Positions 37,053 to 49,215 are shown, counted from the stretch's first letter. The stretch: DNA of 64,000 nt from Chionoecetes opilio (GCA_016584305.1 JACEEZ010020333.1:194090-258089), one strand, 5' to 3'. Program-made: numbers and translations. Notes: a model not told the origin generated them from the letters alone.

Positions 37053-37375
37053 ATACTATCTATTAGTTTAATACAGCTTAAAGCTAACTTATAGCTTAAA
37101 GCTTTTCGCCTTTACGCTTTCACTCGCTTTCATAGGTCCCATGGTGGCTTATGGAATAAAAAAAAAGAAGAAATAATGCACAACACAAGAAAAATCGTCA
37201 AAATCAAAGAACAGTTCAGAGCGGATGTTCTCTGAGTGAGGGCCGCGGCGTGACTGACGCATGTTCGGCAACCGAGTTATCGTACGCCAACCGGTGCAAT
37301 TATGAGTTTGAAATTCTGTTCGTGAACCGATATGTTAAAAAAAGTGAGAAGTTCGAAACCCGAAGTTTGACTGTA

Positions 37376-38822
37376 CACTAAAACGCTTATAACTCGGCAC
37401 GATAGGGGCTCTGGCCTTGCTGAGTTATTCAATATGCTGAGTTATGCAAATGCCCTCCTGATAGGGTAAAAATTCAATTTTTTTTTACAAACGTTCTTAA
37501 CTGGCTAAATTCTCTTCTTGGTAGTCTTGGAGGTGCTTGGATCCTCCAAAGTAAGAGCATGGGCACGAATCTTCTCTTTTTTTTCTCTTGATATCATAGA
37601 ATGTGCTGGATTTGATATCAAACTCAGCACAAATACCACACATGGACGCACCTGCATCCATCCTTGCCAGTACTATCACCTTTTCCTGCAGGCTCAGGCT
37701 CTTCAATTTCATTCCCTTCCTGCTGGAGACACTCTTGCGTGATGGAGCTGACATCTTAAAATACAGTACTGTATGATGTAATCCCAAAACATGTAAAATA
37801 GATGGCAAAGTAAAGCAAAGGTCGGGTACCAGCGTGTAGGCTGACACTTATGCGACTGAGGATATGCCGAGTGTAAGCTAAGGCTTGTACCAAGAGTCAA
37901 GGCAGTAGAGCGACGAACAACGAACGGCAGAGGAAAGGTACTATAAGAGGGATATGTTTTGGAAGGAAGAGCAGCGAGGAAGGTTGGCAGTCAAGGTTGA
38001 AGACACGGGTACCCCCGTGTCTTCTCGCAACCTTCGATGAATTTTTATTACATTCCTAATCTGGAGGGATTAACAGATATTTTAACAAGATATTTTCCAA
38101 TAAGTATTTAAGTATAAGTATAAGATTAATAGGTATTACATATGCAGCAATAAGTTATTTGAGTGACAATAATAGAGGGGGTTCGGGATAACTGGGTGGG
38201 TCTTAGTTAAGCCTGCCGCCATGCTCAAGGTTGCTGCCAGAACCCGCCAGGAAGTTTCTCTTACCGCACATGTTTACCTTAATACACGCCTCTACTGTTA
38301 ATTAACTTCCTAAGATATATATTTCACCAACTTCATAACCGAGCAACGTTTCTGTTGATGTTTTTGATGAGTATACGGGCAAATCTGCATTATAGACTAT
38401 TTATAGTCATACAAAGGCAAGGAAGTTTGAAGGGACACTGTTACCAATACACCGCCGCGTGATACCTCAACCGACCCTGCCTTCCTGTCAACTCTTGGTA
38501 ACAATTTGAAGGCTCTGCCTCGACCTATTTTAGCCTTATTCGGTACCTCGGCGTTCGTCGCTCTACCACCTTGACTCTTGGTACAAGCCAAAGAAATGCA
38601 GTTATAACTCGGCAATATGCCGAGATACATTATTTTTGCCGACTTTCTGTATACATGTTCACACAAGAGGTTGTGAGGGCATGATATGCCGAGTGTAAAC
38701 CAAGAGATGCAGTTATAGCTCGGCAACATGCCGAGATACATAATGTTTTGCTGACTGTCTTTGCCTTTCCGAGTTATATCAAATTCCGAGTTATACAATG
38801 CTGAGTTATAAGGGTTTTAGTG
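37376..38822 (-). mobile_element. Tigger element relic, 1.45 kb
   Basis: Ends CACTAAAACGCTTATAACTC and GAGTTATAAGGGTTTTAGTG with TA on both sides; the left TA is shared with the end of the 35917-37373 element. Carries the N-terminal part of a pogo-type transposase on the minus strand and several CCGAGTTAT words. Related to 11050-11950. Confidence 0.87.
37497..37757 (-). pseudogene. Tigger transposase N-terminal HTH
   Basis: Minus frame from the internal ATG at 37757: MSAPSRKSVSSRKGMKLKSL, SLQEKVIVLARMDAGASMCG, ICAEFDIKSSTFYDIKRKK. This is the CENP-B/Tigger N-terminal helix-turn-helix. The frame ends soon after and no DDE core follows, so only the DNA-binding start is left. It is the evidence that assigns this MITE family to Tigger. 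Confidence 0.8.
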
Positions 38823-39705
38823 TATATACATTTGGTCCATATTTGGAAAATCTATTGCTTATGTTGTGTTGTTGCTTTCTATTGTGCTCCCTTTTGGGGG
38901 GAGCACACGGGCTAACAAAGAGCCCGTAAGGGGGTGATAAGTCACTGATATTTTCAGCATCTAGTCACGCCACCTTTGGCAGCTATTAAGGCTTTGTTAC
39001 GTAATGGCATCCTATTAATGCAATTTTGCATTGTATCCTGCTACTGTGAATGATGATACCACACATGAATAATCTTCTCAATCAGTTGAACTTTTGTTGT
39101 GATTGTGTCTTTTGCCATCTCCCTCTTCACCAGCTCCCACACAATTGCAATGGGGTTCATGTCTGACCAATGCCCCGGCAAGGCCAATAGGGGCACATTC
39201 TCTTCCTGTAAAACTGCTTTTACAGATCGGGCAGTATGGCAGGGAGCACCATATTGCATTATTGCATTGACATAGGATTCTCTTTTGGGAAACCAATCTC
39301 CTATTTGAAGAAGTTGCCTGTTTTTTCAGCACATTTTTGTATTGGTCTTGCCGCATAGTCTCATCAACCACATACAGACATCCTGTGCCTTTTCCACTTA
39401 TGACAGACCAAATCATAAGTAAGTTTGGTAGGATCCTTCACTGTTGATATAACACAATAAGGATTATATTTTTTTCCAGGGAAAGGCTTTCGCCTTTGCA
39501 CAAACTGAGATTATTTGCATTGTTGCATTGCATAATTCTTGTGGAAAAATAGCTTGTGGTCATAATTTGAATATCCATCTCGGGCAAGTGCTATCCAAGC
39601 AGCAAATGGGCGGCGCCTCGTGTCGGACATGGATGGGCAGTTCGTTGGGCTGAGTACTTTGGGCAGTTGTTCATGTTGGACCCTCCAATTGGGCAGCTTC
39701 ACACC
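38823..39705 (-). mobile_element. Tc1-like transposase remnant
   Basis: Minus strand, in broken frames: ARDGYSNYDHKLFFHKN, then KPFPGKKYNPYC, PTKLMIWSVISGKGTGCLYV, DQYKNVLKKQ, then APCHTARSVKAVLQEENVPL and GHWSDMNPIAIVWELVKREM. These are the DDE regions of Tc1 transposases (MVWG-like box, the APCHTA box and the SPDLNPIENVWE-like box, here SDMNPIAIVWE with the final Glu kept). At least three frameshifts. It abuts the RTE element at about 39705. Confidence 0.88.
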
Positions 39706-41011
39706 ACTGGATTACGGCAGTGGATACCGATCCTCTCATTGACGAAACCGCACCCTCTCTTGACGAAGTCAGAGAGGCTGTAGCAAAGTAGAGGGGTGAA
39801 AAGGCAGCTGGTGTTTGTAATATCAGAGCGGAGCTCTTCAAAGCTGGGGATGAGGCCATGATCCGCGGCTTGCATGCAGTCCTGACTGCCGTGTAGCAAT
39901 CAGTTACCATTCCTCCTGACTGGAAAAGGGGGCTGGTCGTCCCTTTCTGGAAAGGGAAAGGGGACTCTCAGGACTGCAACAATTACTGTGGTATTACACT
40001 GCTCAGCGTGCCAGTCAAGGTGCTTGCCCATCTATTGCTGACATGGATCCGCAACCATCTGCTGAAGCATCAGAGACCTCAGCAGTCTGGGTTCACGCCT
40101 GGTAAGTCAACAATGGACCGTATCCTAGTGCTTCGTGTCCTGGTGGAAAGCCAATGTGAGTTTGACAGGGATGCTTGCAGCCTATGTTTATTTCAAGAAG
40201 GCGTTTGACTCAGTGCATCGTGAGTCACTCTGGAATCTTCTGCGACTTCGCAGGATTCCTGAAAGGACTATTGGTTTGATGACTGGTCTGTACTCTGGGA
40301 TCGAGAGTGCTGTGAAGTGTGGGGGACCCAGCTTCTTTCCTGTGAATACAGGAGTGAGGCAAGGGTGCGTCCTTGCCCTATCACTTTTCAACACTTGTAT
40401 GGACTGAGTATTGGGCAAAGTTGTAGATCAAAGGGATTGTGGAGCATCCCTCGGTAACACAAAGATCACTGATCCTGTTTTTGCCGATGATGCAATAATT
40501 TTTGCTGAGTCGCTGGAGGTCCTAGTGACGGCTCTCGAGGCGCTGCACAAGGAGGCAAAGCCTTTGGGACTTATGGTCTCCTGGCTCAAGACCAAGGTCC
40601 AGGTTGTTTGGAGGCTTACTAGATGAAACAGTACAGTCTGTTCATGCGTGCGGCGAGGACATTGAGATCTTGGAAAATTTTACATAGGTACCTTGGTAGA
40701 GCAGTCCATAATGATGGCAGGTCACGTCAAGAAGTCTTACGGCGGATTGGCATAGCCTATGGTGTTATGGACTCACTCAGCACGAATATTTGGCATTGTC
40801 GGTACCTGTGCAGGACAAAGATCCGGATCTTCAAGTCGCTTGTGATCCCTGTCTTACTCTATGGTTGTGAAACAGACACTAAATAGCGACTTGAAGAGGC
40901 GAATCGATGCCTTTAGTAATAAGTGTCTTCGCAGAATCATGGGGTATCATCGCTGGGATCATTACGTGTCAAATCAGCGATTGCACCGTGAGACTGAATT
41001 GAGGCCTATTA

Positions 41012-41997
41012 CACTGCATCCTCATACAACACGGGTTTGTACAACACAATTTTTGTACAACACGGTGGGGGTCTAATCAACCCACTTCATCCGCACAACA
41101 CTATTCGTATTCATGCAACACGATCTGGCGATACGAAAGCAAGGCAATTCCAACCTTACCCGCACTGCACGGTGCTGCACAACACACAACTTGAGTACTT
41201 CCTCAGTAATCAGTACCTACCTGTTACAAGTATTTGAAATACCATAAGACATTCAAATCAACTAATCTGTCCTCACACTGTAATAATTACGTTCTGCCTC
41301 TAGAAGCCCAGCAGATTGGCTTCTTCTTCTTCTTGTGACCTCTTATGCTTAGGATCGCTTTGTAGGTCGTCTGTCAAGCTCGAGCTCGACCTTGACACAT
41401 ATCTTCCTTCTATGCCACTCTGTAGCCCTTTCTTTCCCTGCCACCAACAGAGTTGCAAGTTGCGCAGTGGCGCCATCTATCGTCTGCTACCGTAGGGTTG
41501 ATGTATCATTTACCACCAGGCTGTCACACACGTATCACAAGCTCTTTTCAGTCCTGGAAATTATCACCCATGGCGAATTCATCAAAACTATTCACTAATA
41601 CGTACTATCGCATACAAGCTAAAAGTTGTACGATACGCCAAAGAACATGGGAACAGAGCAACAGAAAGACCACCGCCTACCGAGAAAATTGGTAGATTTT
41701 ACTACCAGTAGAAAATCTGTATTTCTATATTTTTTTCTTATAAATTTCTTTCCAAACTTTCTCCCACCATTAGAACTAAGGTAAGGGACTAAGATAAGTG
41801 TATGTTTACTATATATTGATTATTGTAAAGGCAATGTATGTATTTCAATGTGTTAATATGGGGGGAAAAGTACAACATTTCGGAGGTGTCCACCAAAAGT
41901 ATATTATAACATGGGTTTCTATGATTCGCACAACACGATTTCGTACAACACGGCATGCTGTGTCGCCCATAAAACCATGTTGTATGAGGATACAGTG
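41012..41997. mobile_element. TA-flanked MITE inside the RTE element
   Basis: Ends CACTGCATCCTCATACAACA and TGTTGTATGAGGATACAGTG with TA on both sides, 986 bp; TACAACAC words recur inside. Removing it with one TA restores LRPIT-CLVRQ in the RTE frame. Confidence 0.92.
41322..41403 (-). mobile_element. Second copy of the 82-bp unit
   Basis: On the minus strand AGATATGTGTCAAGGTCGAG, then GAGCTTGACAGACGACCTAC, AGAGGTCAC and a run of AAG. Closely matches 19962-20043, here inside the MITE at 41012-41997. Confidence 0.75.
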
Positions 41998-42407
41998 TAC
42001 CTGCTTAGTCCGTCAGCACCAACTTTGGCTATATGGGCATGTGGCACGCTACTCTGAAACCGATCCTTCCCATCGGGTTGTATATGTAAGAGACAAATCG
42101 GCATGGAGAAGGCCAAGGGGGCACCCACAAGTATGGCTGGAGCAAGTAGATGTTTCCTGTCGAGAGTTGCTTGGTATGGGAAGGGAGCCTGCATGGGGAC
42201 TCGCGCGTGGTGACCCCCGGGAGTGGCGTGGTAGGGTGGCGAGGCGACGCGCCCCCCGGCATATGCCCCAAATGATTGATTAACTGAGTAATGTTAGATT
42301 CAAGTTAGCTGATGAACTCATAAAGGATCTAAGAGGAGAATAATGAGGCTATAAAGAAGCTTTACAATTGCACGTGTTGGTAACGGAAGTGCTCACGGCA
42401 CTGTTAT

Positions 42408-42530
42408 AGAAACACCTGACACCTGAGTTGTGATCCCCACTCCACCGATCTTAGCTGCGAAACCCAATGATCGTTAATAAAAAAAAAAGAGGTATTAAAA
42501 GAGACATATCATAAGTGCAAAATATCGTCA
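42408..42530. repeat. Copy of the dispersed repeat at 17271
   Basis: AACACCTGACACCTGAGTTG, CCCCACTCCACCGATC and AAGAGGTATTAAAAGAGACA match the first copy. Confidence 0.7.
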
Positions 42531-43600
42531 AGGGGGGCGACCGGTTCATATGGATGAAAATCCAATCATCCTAGCATTTTCCGTAATCGAGCTAGAAGTG
42601 CTCCAAAAGTAATAGAGAATATCCCCCTAGGCAAAATTTCCCTATCCAACATCCCTAAATTAGTGAAAATTGCCAGATTTTGGCAACATTATGCAAAATA
42701 TTGGTTTGTAAATCACTTATAAAACTTTGAAAGCGTTTTCTCGAAATGCATTTTTTTTCAAATTTAGAGTTTTATAACTAAAAAAACTGCTAGACCTACA
42801 ATATTGGTTGAGGTATTGTTTGAAAGAACGTGGAACATAGACAATCATAGTAGAAGCTTTTTCCTCTACCAGTCTTAGTTTCAAAGTTATAGATCTCTGA
42901 GTACAAAAAATATTGTTGAAACCAGGGTTGCTAGGGTCATCAACATTTAGAGGGTCATAACTTCTAAACCTGAACAGATATAACATATCTAATATACTAT
43001 AGGAGTAGCCGTGTGTGTGTCTGTCTGTTTTGTGTAGCCGAAACTATAAATTCAATTTTGATGGGAATAGGCTCAAAAAATTGCAAATAAATTGTAGGTG
43101 GTAAGCGGCTTGGTCCCATGTCGATTGAATAATTTTGAAGGGGGGTTTTGGGCTAAAAACACTTTTATGAGTATTAGATTACATGAAAAACTCTGCGGTA
43201 ACGTCTTGCCGCATTCCACAAACTCAGTAGACTCATGGACTTAACGTTTGTGTGCGTGTGTGAGTGTGTGTTGGAATCACACGGAACACAAAGGGTTGGA
43301 ATCACATGGAACGTGATCTACCCCGAGGCACTTTGACCAGTGACCAACGACAGCAACAACACGATTGGAGTTTGCAATCAAATATTGTCAATTATATACT
43401 ACTACTACAAACATCAATACATGGGTCTGAAGGGCCCACAAGCACTTGTCTTTTCTATAAGGATAATTTATGTTTCACGTTCTTTCCAACGAGACCTTAA
43501 CCAATATTGTAGGTCAAATAGTCTTGGGTGAGTAGGGTTTCAAAAAGAGGGTTCAAAATTAGGGACAAAACCTAATCTAAATCCGCCCACTCCTCTTTTT
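42527..43600. repeat. Unclassified dispersed repeat (GGGGGGCGACCGGTTCA)
   Basis: Starts GGGGGGCGACCGGTTCATAT. Contains paired text: GACCTACAATATTGGTTGAG (about 42793) is mirrored by AACCAATATTGTAGGTCAAA (about 43499). A shorter copy lies at 52467-52680. No coding sequence recognised. Confidence 0.6.
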
Positions 43601-44282
43601 ACAATCTCTTACTTTTTGTTTATAGGGATTGGTAGCTAGCGAGATTTTTATTACTTTTTTTTCCTCTAGGCCAGTACTTAGTGATGTAAGAAGAAAAAAA
43701 CTGAAGCAGAATATGGACATATGCAAACGTCTAGAAAAAGGTGGGAACAGACATAATTTTCATATTCCCCTTTCAATACTACTTAAAAAAAAAAGTTGAA
43801 TCCTTATAATAGTACCATTTAACCAACCGGAAAAACTAGCTATACGGAACAGACAATTCCCCATAGGTACCGGATAGCTGATATTTTACTGTAATTAATG
43901 TGTAATTTGAAGTATAAGAACGATAATAGTATACAATTGTAAGATGAAAAGGCAACAGCAACCTTAAACTAGACTCCTTTCTAATAATAACTTAAACACC
44001 TTACTCTTTTTAGTTATTACTAATTTCTTTGATTTTCCTAAACATCCAATGTGGCATCTGAGGAAGAAGTATAAACAATGCTTGAAGGTGAAAACAACAT
44101 GAAGGTAAAAAAATACATATACTGAATTTTGAAACAGACACTCTCCTTCCACTCACATACACATCTTAATGCAATTTTCTTTATACTCTTTACTTTTGTA
44201 TTATATTGTAGCTTTTTTTTCTTCTGTATAATTCATAAATATCAGTTTCTTATCTATAATAATATAAGCGAAAGTGTGTCTG
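43601..44282. other. Graf intron, no recognised element
   Basis: AT-rich. Ends with AATATAAGCGAAAGTGTGTC next to a GT microsatellite, a motif that also occurs at about 43000 as GTAGCCGTGTGTGTGTC. Confidence 0.45.
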
Positions 44283-44347
44283 TCTGTGTGTGTGTGTGTG
44301 TATTTACATAGTTGTATTTACCTAGTTGTAACATACAGGAAAAAGAG

Positions 44348-44773
44348 CTATGCTCGTACTGTCCCGTCTCCAAATCTACTATTATCCAGTTTGCCTTTGA
44401 AGTCCTGAATACTTCTTGCATTAATCACTTTTGCATCAAGGTTGTTCCAGGCTTCTATGCTTCTATACGGGAAGCTGTATTTTTTTATATCCCTCTTGCA
44501 TGTTGTCCTTTTCAATTTCTTCTCATGACCTCTTGTACTTCTGTCGTCCCATGCAAACAGATCATTTCTACCAATTTTTTCCAGACCCATTGATGCTCTA
44601 TACACTGCTATAAAATCTCCCCTTTCTCTTCTTTTCTCAAGTGTTGGGAGTTTTAGTCTTGAAAGTCTTTTTTCATATTTTAAATCTCTCAGGCTTGGAG
44701 CCATTTTTGTGGCTGCTCTTTGTATTCTCTCAATCTTCCTTATATCCTTCTTTTTATGTGGTGACCAAATCAC
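44348..44773 (-). pseudogene. Family A pol C-terminus
   Basis: One open frame of 141 codons: WSPHKKKDIRKIERIQRAAT, LPTLEKRRERGDFIAVYRAS, DRSTRGHEKKLKRTTCKRDI, KKYSFPYRSIEAWNNLDAKV. It is the conserved region after RT shared by all family A copies, near-identical to 161-637. Confidence 0.85.
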
Positions 44774-45314
44774 TGCCGCATATTACAACCTTGGCGAATC
44801 AGAGATTTTATCAAATTTCTTGATCATCTCTTATAAAGATATTTGAAGCCATTCTTAATTCCTCAGCAACTGGTATGTATCTCCTGTGATCTTTTTTTAT
44901 ATGCTTTTCGGTGACAAATTGTCCTTAATCCATACTCCCAGATTTTTTTGGGACCTTTGTTTGATTATCCATTCGTTTTCCATCGAATATTTTCCTCTCT
45001 GTCTCTTTTGCTATTGCCATTTCCCAAACACTTTTCACTTTTTGGCTTTAAACTCCATTTCCTATATTTGACTCCATCTGAAAATTATCTAGATCCTTTT
45101 GTAAATCATCACAGTCCTCTTTACTTTACTTTTCTTAGTAATTTAGCAATCATCAGCGAAAAAAACTCATATAACTGTTTACTCCTTCTGCCATATCATT
45201 TACTTTAGCCCAAAGAACATCATGGGGCCAATACTGACCCTTTGAGGAACTCCACTTATCACACTGCACCATTCTGACTTTTGATCTTTATTACTGTTCT
45301 CATCTCTCTGTTGC

Positions 45315-45600
45315 TCAAAAAGTCTTCCTCCACTTCAGCAAACCACCCTTCAATCCTCCTACATGTTCTAGCTTCCAGAGCAGTCTCTTATGAGGTACCT
45401 TGTCAAATGCCTTCTTTAGGTCCAAGTATATGCAATCGCCCCAAATCTTCTCTTCCTGTGTCACATCGATCACTCTCGAGTAAAAGCTCAAAAAGATTTG
45501 TTGTACATGACATTCCTCCTCTAAATCAAACTGGCCACCTGCAAGTGTGTTTGTCTCTTCCAAATATTTCAACCATCTGTCCTTCAAAATTTTTTTCACA
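45315..45600 (-). pseudogene. Family A reverse transcriptase, N-terminal part
   Basis: FLSFYSRVIDVTQEEKIWGD, then CIYLDLKKAFDKVPHKRLLW: RT motifs around the first catalytic Asp (in YLDLKKAFD). The next RT blocks (PQG box, FADD) are scrambled by indels between 45160 and 45300. Confidence 0.85.
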
Positions 45601-46720
45601 CAATTTTGCCATTACACTTGTTAATGATATGGCCTGTAATTTAGTGGTTCTTCTTTGTCACTCCTTTGTGAATTGGCACAATATTGTCTTTTCCAATCAA
45701 GCGGGACTCTGCTCTCCTGAGTGAACTCCAATTACACTATGAAATTTTTCCTGCTAGTTGGTTACTGCACTCTTTCATTATCCAGTTCGACACTCCATCG
45801 GGACCCGGGGTTTTTCTCACATCTTGACTTTCCATTACCTTTTTACTTTTTACTTTCTATTTTATGGTCTTCCCATTATATTTCTTTTGCTATTATTTTT
45901 CGTTTTAAATTCACTTCTCTTGTAAATACAGTCTGTAAGCACTTTTTCATCACCTGGGCCCTGTTGAATGCATCTTCATACACTATGCCTTCTACCTTCA
46001 GTTTATCTATTCCTTCCTTGTTTTTAATTTTTCCATTAATATTTTCTATAGAAAAGTTTCGGTTCATTCTTACATTTTTCTATTATATTTCCTCTCATAG
46101 TTACTTTCTTCTTCTCTTCGGATTTTTACAATTCATTTCTAGTTGTTTTGTACTTCCCCCAAAAGATGCTGCCCCCTTTTTTTCCTCCAACTTTTCCCAT
46201 GTTTTTCTCTTTCTAGTTTTGCTAATTCACATTTTCTGTTAAACCATTCATTTTTTTTTTTTCTCTGATAACTATCCTTGGAACAAAAATATTTATTCCT
46301 TTGGTGTAAATTCGGATGAACTCATCCCATTTTTTCTGGGAAACTCGTTGCTGCATGGAAATTACTCCAGTCTGTCTCTCCGAAGAATGTTCTTAATCCG
46401 TCAAAGTTGCTTTCCATATTTTTATCTTCTTTTTATGTTCTTCTTTTCTCCCCCCCTTTTTGCTATCATTTATTTCAAATTCAATAAGTACATGGTCGCT
46501 CTTTCCAAGTGGGCACTGATAAATCATTTTACTAATTACTTCCAGTTCTTTGTCAATAGTAGGTCTTGATGGTTCTCGCTACCTCTGAATCTTGTGTTCT
46601 CTTTAATCCACTGAGTCATGATGTTATTCATTACCAAATCCAACAATATACCACCCCATGAGTTTTCTCCTCCTTCAGTATACCATTCTTCCAGCAAAAT
46701 TCTTTGCAGTTAAATCTCCA

Positions 46721-47100
46721 TCAAAAAATTTTGTTCTCACTATTTTCCATCATATTTCTTTTAAACATTTTGCTTGTGTCTCTTATCATGTCTCCGTAAA
46801 TCTTCTCTCCCCAGGAATTTGTCTTAGGGGGAACGTATACGATTAATAAGTCTCTTATTCTTCCTTTTTCATCACCCAACTCTACCTTCAACACCTCGGC
46901 CATTCCTTCCCCTTTTTCCACATTTCCTACACCACATCCTTCCTTGTTAAACACTTACACCACCTCCCTTTTTCTGGTTTCTGTTCGCCTCCATACATTA
47001 TATTGACCTCCCCAACTGGCCCCATCCTCAGAATCACTCAGCTTCGTTTTACTAGACCTAATATGTCTGGTTTCTTGGCTCTCAGGTAATCGTTTATTTC
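46721..47100 (-). pseudogene. Family A endonuclease remnant
   Basis: KTKLSDSEDGASWGGQYNVW followed, after frameshift, by LKVELGDEKGRIRDLLIVYV and PPKTNSWGEKIY. This is the N-terminal half of an exonuclease-endonuclease-phosphatase domain (ETKL and VYVPPKTN motifs). The C-terminal H-D residues were not located. Confidence 0.7.
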
Positions 47101-47876
47101 TGTTAATGTTGACTCTAGCCCATTTATATTGTATACGGTACCTGCCCTCCCATTTTAAATTTTTCCCTTTTAAATGTCTTCTCTTACTCTTCTCTTTTAG
47201 ATACCACTTCTTCAGTTTTTTGGTTCTAAAACTCTCCAATAGAATTTCTGTTTTCCTCTTCCGTTCTCAATTAGTTTTTTTCTTTGGCTTCTTTAAACAG
47301 TACATTCAATCTAGCCTTTCTTCCTCATTCATATCTTTTCTTATCCATATTTCTTGTATTCTTCTGTCTTTGCCAGTTTCCATGCCTTAACAATATATCT
47401 AGTGCGTATTTTGTGACCTAAACTTAACTTTCAAAGGGGCAGGCCCCTCCCCCTTCATATTTTCCTAACCTAGTATTCTTCTATTTCTTTACCTCCGTAT
47501 TTTCTTCTACTACTTTAAATATTTCTTTTGACACTTCCTTTTCTTCTTCTTCTCTCAAGTTTTTTTTCGGCAGCACTTTCTCCTTTAAACCAAAAATGAT
47601 GACACATTTCTTTTGTCTACCGTTTTCTCTTACTAGATTCTCCTTTTGTTTGATTACTTTTACTACATTTTTGGTCAGATTTTCTTTTCATTTCCCTTTA
47701 TCTATTATCTGTCGTAAGTTGTCTTGTTCCCTTTTTTCCTGTTTTTTCTTCCATGTTTTTTTCATCTTTCATTTCCTCTTGTGTTATTTTCCATTTTTGT
47801 GTACAGAGTACAATTCAGCATGCATTTGCTCAACCTTTCATCGTCCTGCTTTCGTTTAGTTCGTCCACTCTATTCT

Positions 47877-48062
47877 TCAAAATAGAATTATCTTTTTCCA
47901 ATACGTACACTTTTTTTTCCCTTTCTCAAGTTTATCCATTAATTCATGTACAATATTTTCCAACATTACAACTCTTTTCTGGTTGCTTTCAGTCCCAATA
48001 TGTCCTTTCATTGCTGTTGAAGCCGTGGAAGGGGTCCCAGCTGGCCCCCGCTGATCCGCCAT
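47877..48062 (-). pseudogene. Family A ORF1 start
   Basis: ATG 48062 gives MADQRGPAGTPSTASTAMKG, then VVMLENIVHELMDKLEKGKK before a frameshift. Heptad-like Leu/Val spacing suggests the coiled coil common in ORF1 (RNA-binding chaperone) proteins of non-LTR elements. The rest toward 47250 is frame-broken. Confidence 0.6.
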
Positions 48063-48483
48063 TTTTTTTTCCTTGTTTAAGTTTTATTTCACTTCCACTA
48101 CTTATCACTTTTTTTGGTTAATTGTTTGGAGACGGGACATTTAAACTCCATAGCCCTAACCTATAGGTACTTAAGGTTTTTCAGCTTTCTCTGCGGGGTT
48201 TGGTGGTCCCTGCAGTCACCCAGCGCGTCCAATTGTTTTGGGAACCTTCTCCTCGGCCGCTTCTGTGTACACTCCAGCTGGTGTTTGTTGGGTCCGTGAT
48301 AGGTGGCCCCCCCCAGTGCCCCAATCCCATCATATGGCCCCAGTTTGGAACCAGGTCTACCAGGGGAACATTTTAAGCCCACTTATGAGATGATCGATCA
48401 CTTTTTTCTTCTTTTTTTTAGCAGCCTATTAACGAGAATTGTGAGGGAAAAAAAAGTGGGTTCGAGAATTGAGGAAACCTTGA

Positions 48484-48745
48484 TGTAGGGTGATAGGTAA
48501 ATGGTGAGTGAATGGGTGGGGTGATGGGTAATGGGTGTGGGGTGATGGGTGAGTGAAGTGGGTGGGGGGTGATGGGTGAGGGAATAGGTGGGGGGTGATG
48601 GGTAATGGGTGAGTGAATGGGGTGTGTGGGGATGGGTAATGGGTGAGTGAATGGGTGGGGGGTGATGGGGAATGGGTGAGTGAATGGGTGGGGGTTTATG
48701 GGTAATGGGTGAGTGAATGGGTTGGGGGTGATGGAATGGGTTGGC
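48484..48745. repeat. Minisatellite, unit about 30 bp
   Basis: Repeats of GGTGATGGGTAATGGGTGAG followed by TGAATGGGTGGG, 8-9 imperfect units. Gives a Pro/His/Thr-rich open frame on the minus strand that is not a gene. Confidence 0.93.
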
Positions 48746-48993
48746 GTTAATACATACATTTCTATATCCATGATTTCAGGAAAGTTAGAAGGGGCTATCT
48801 GGAGAGTCTCTGTTTGGTGGGCCAAAGGCCCACCAATAGCCCTCCGCAGGAGCTAGCCAAAAAGTCCGCCCAGAGGGCGGCTTTGCGGCTAGTATGTAAT
48901 ATATGTACTAGATTGCTTTATAAACAAACTTTTCCAGTCGAAGTCTTGTCTAACAAAATTATCTCTCTTTCTTCTATCATCAAGCAGCTAATG

Positions 48994-49215
48994 ACTGTCC
49001 ACATGCTGCCCATCAACTCTACGTTCGATTGCGAGTGCATTGGAGCACATCTTGGGGCGGCATGAGCCTCTTATTAGCATAGACATCAAAGATCCTGCCT
49101 GCACCACCATGGGTAAGGACCAACATCAATGTCCTCAAGTAGAAGCCTACAGGCCAACCATCAGAATCCTCAGAAGACTAAAACCCTACAGGTGCTATAT
49201 GCTTAAATGTGAGAA
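48994..49215 (+). mobile_element. SINE, head missing
   Basis: CACATGCTGCCCATCAACTC, TTCGATTGCGAGTGCAT, GGCGGCATGAGCCTCTTATT, CCTGCCTGCACCACCATGGG and CCTACAGGTGCTATATG: body and 3' part of the same SINE family, diverged. Confidence 0.82.

Larger units (their letters stand above)
35917..37373. mobile_element. Tigger-type MITE carrying a retrotransposon 3' fragment
   Basis: Ends CGGACACGCCCTCGGTTTTC and, reversed, CAGTCAAACTTCGGGTTTCG, with GAAC following on both sides; TA on both sides. Between them lie a non-LTR C-terminal fragment (36235-37052) and the inner MITE (36491-36886). Confidence 0.75.
39706..42290 (+). mobile_element. RTE-type retrotransposon, split by MITE
   Basis: Plus strand: GVCNIRAELLKAG, KRGLVVPFWKGKGDSQDCNN, QQSGFTPGKSTMDRILVLRV, KKAFDSVHRESLWNLLRLRR, NTGVRQGCVLALSLFNTCMD, TDPVFADDAIIFAESLEVLV (intact FADD), then LRRIMGYHRWDHYVSNQRLH, and after the MITE CLVRQHQLWLYGHVARYSET and WRRPRGHPQ. 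Ends at the family C-terminus near 42283. Frameshifts and stops in several places make it inactive. The endonuclease half is missing (5' truncation). Confidence 0.92.
44283..48420 (-). mobile_element. CR1-like retrotransposon (family A), nearly full length
   Basis: About 4.1 kb on the minus strand. From its 5' end: a leader (about 48420-48063), ORF1 start (48062), an apurinic-type endonuclease, RT (about 45315-45600 and below) and the family C-terminus (44348-44773). The 3' end has TACGAGCATAGCTC, CCTGTATG, then two tandem ACAACTAGGTAAATAC-type units and (AC)n. Frames are broken by many small indels, so it is inactive, but it is the most complete family A copy here. Confidence 0.9.

Noticed and set aside
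47106..48121. Several Phe/Ser/Leu-rich plus-strand frames suggesting membrane proteins
   Set aside because: They are antisense shadows of A/G-rich ORF1 and endonuclease coding on the minus strand of the CR1-like element.
48418..48825. Pro/His/Thr-rich 135-codon frame
   Set aside because: Translation of a 30-bp minisatellite.
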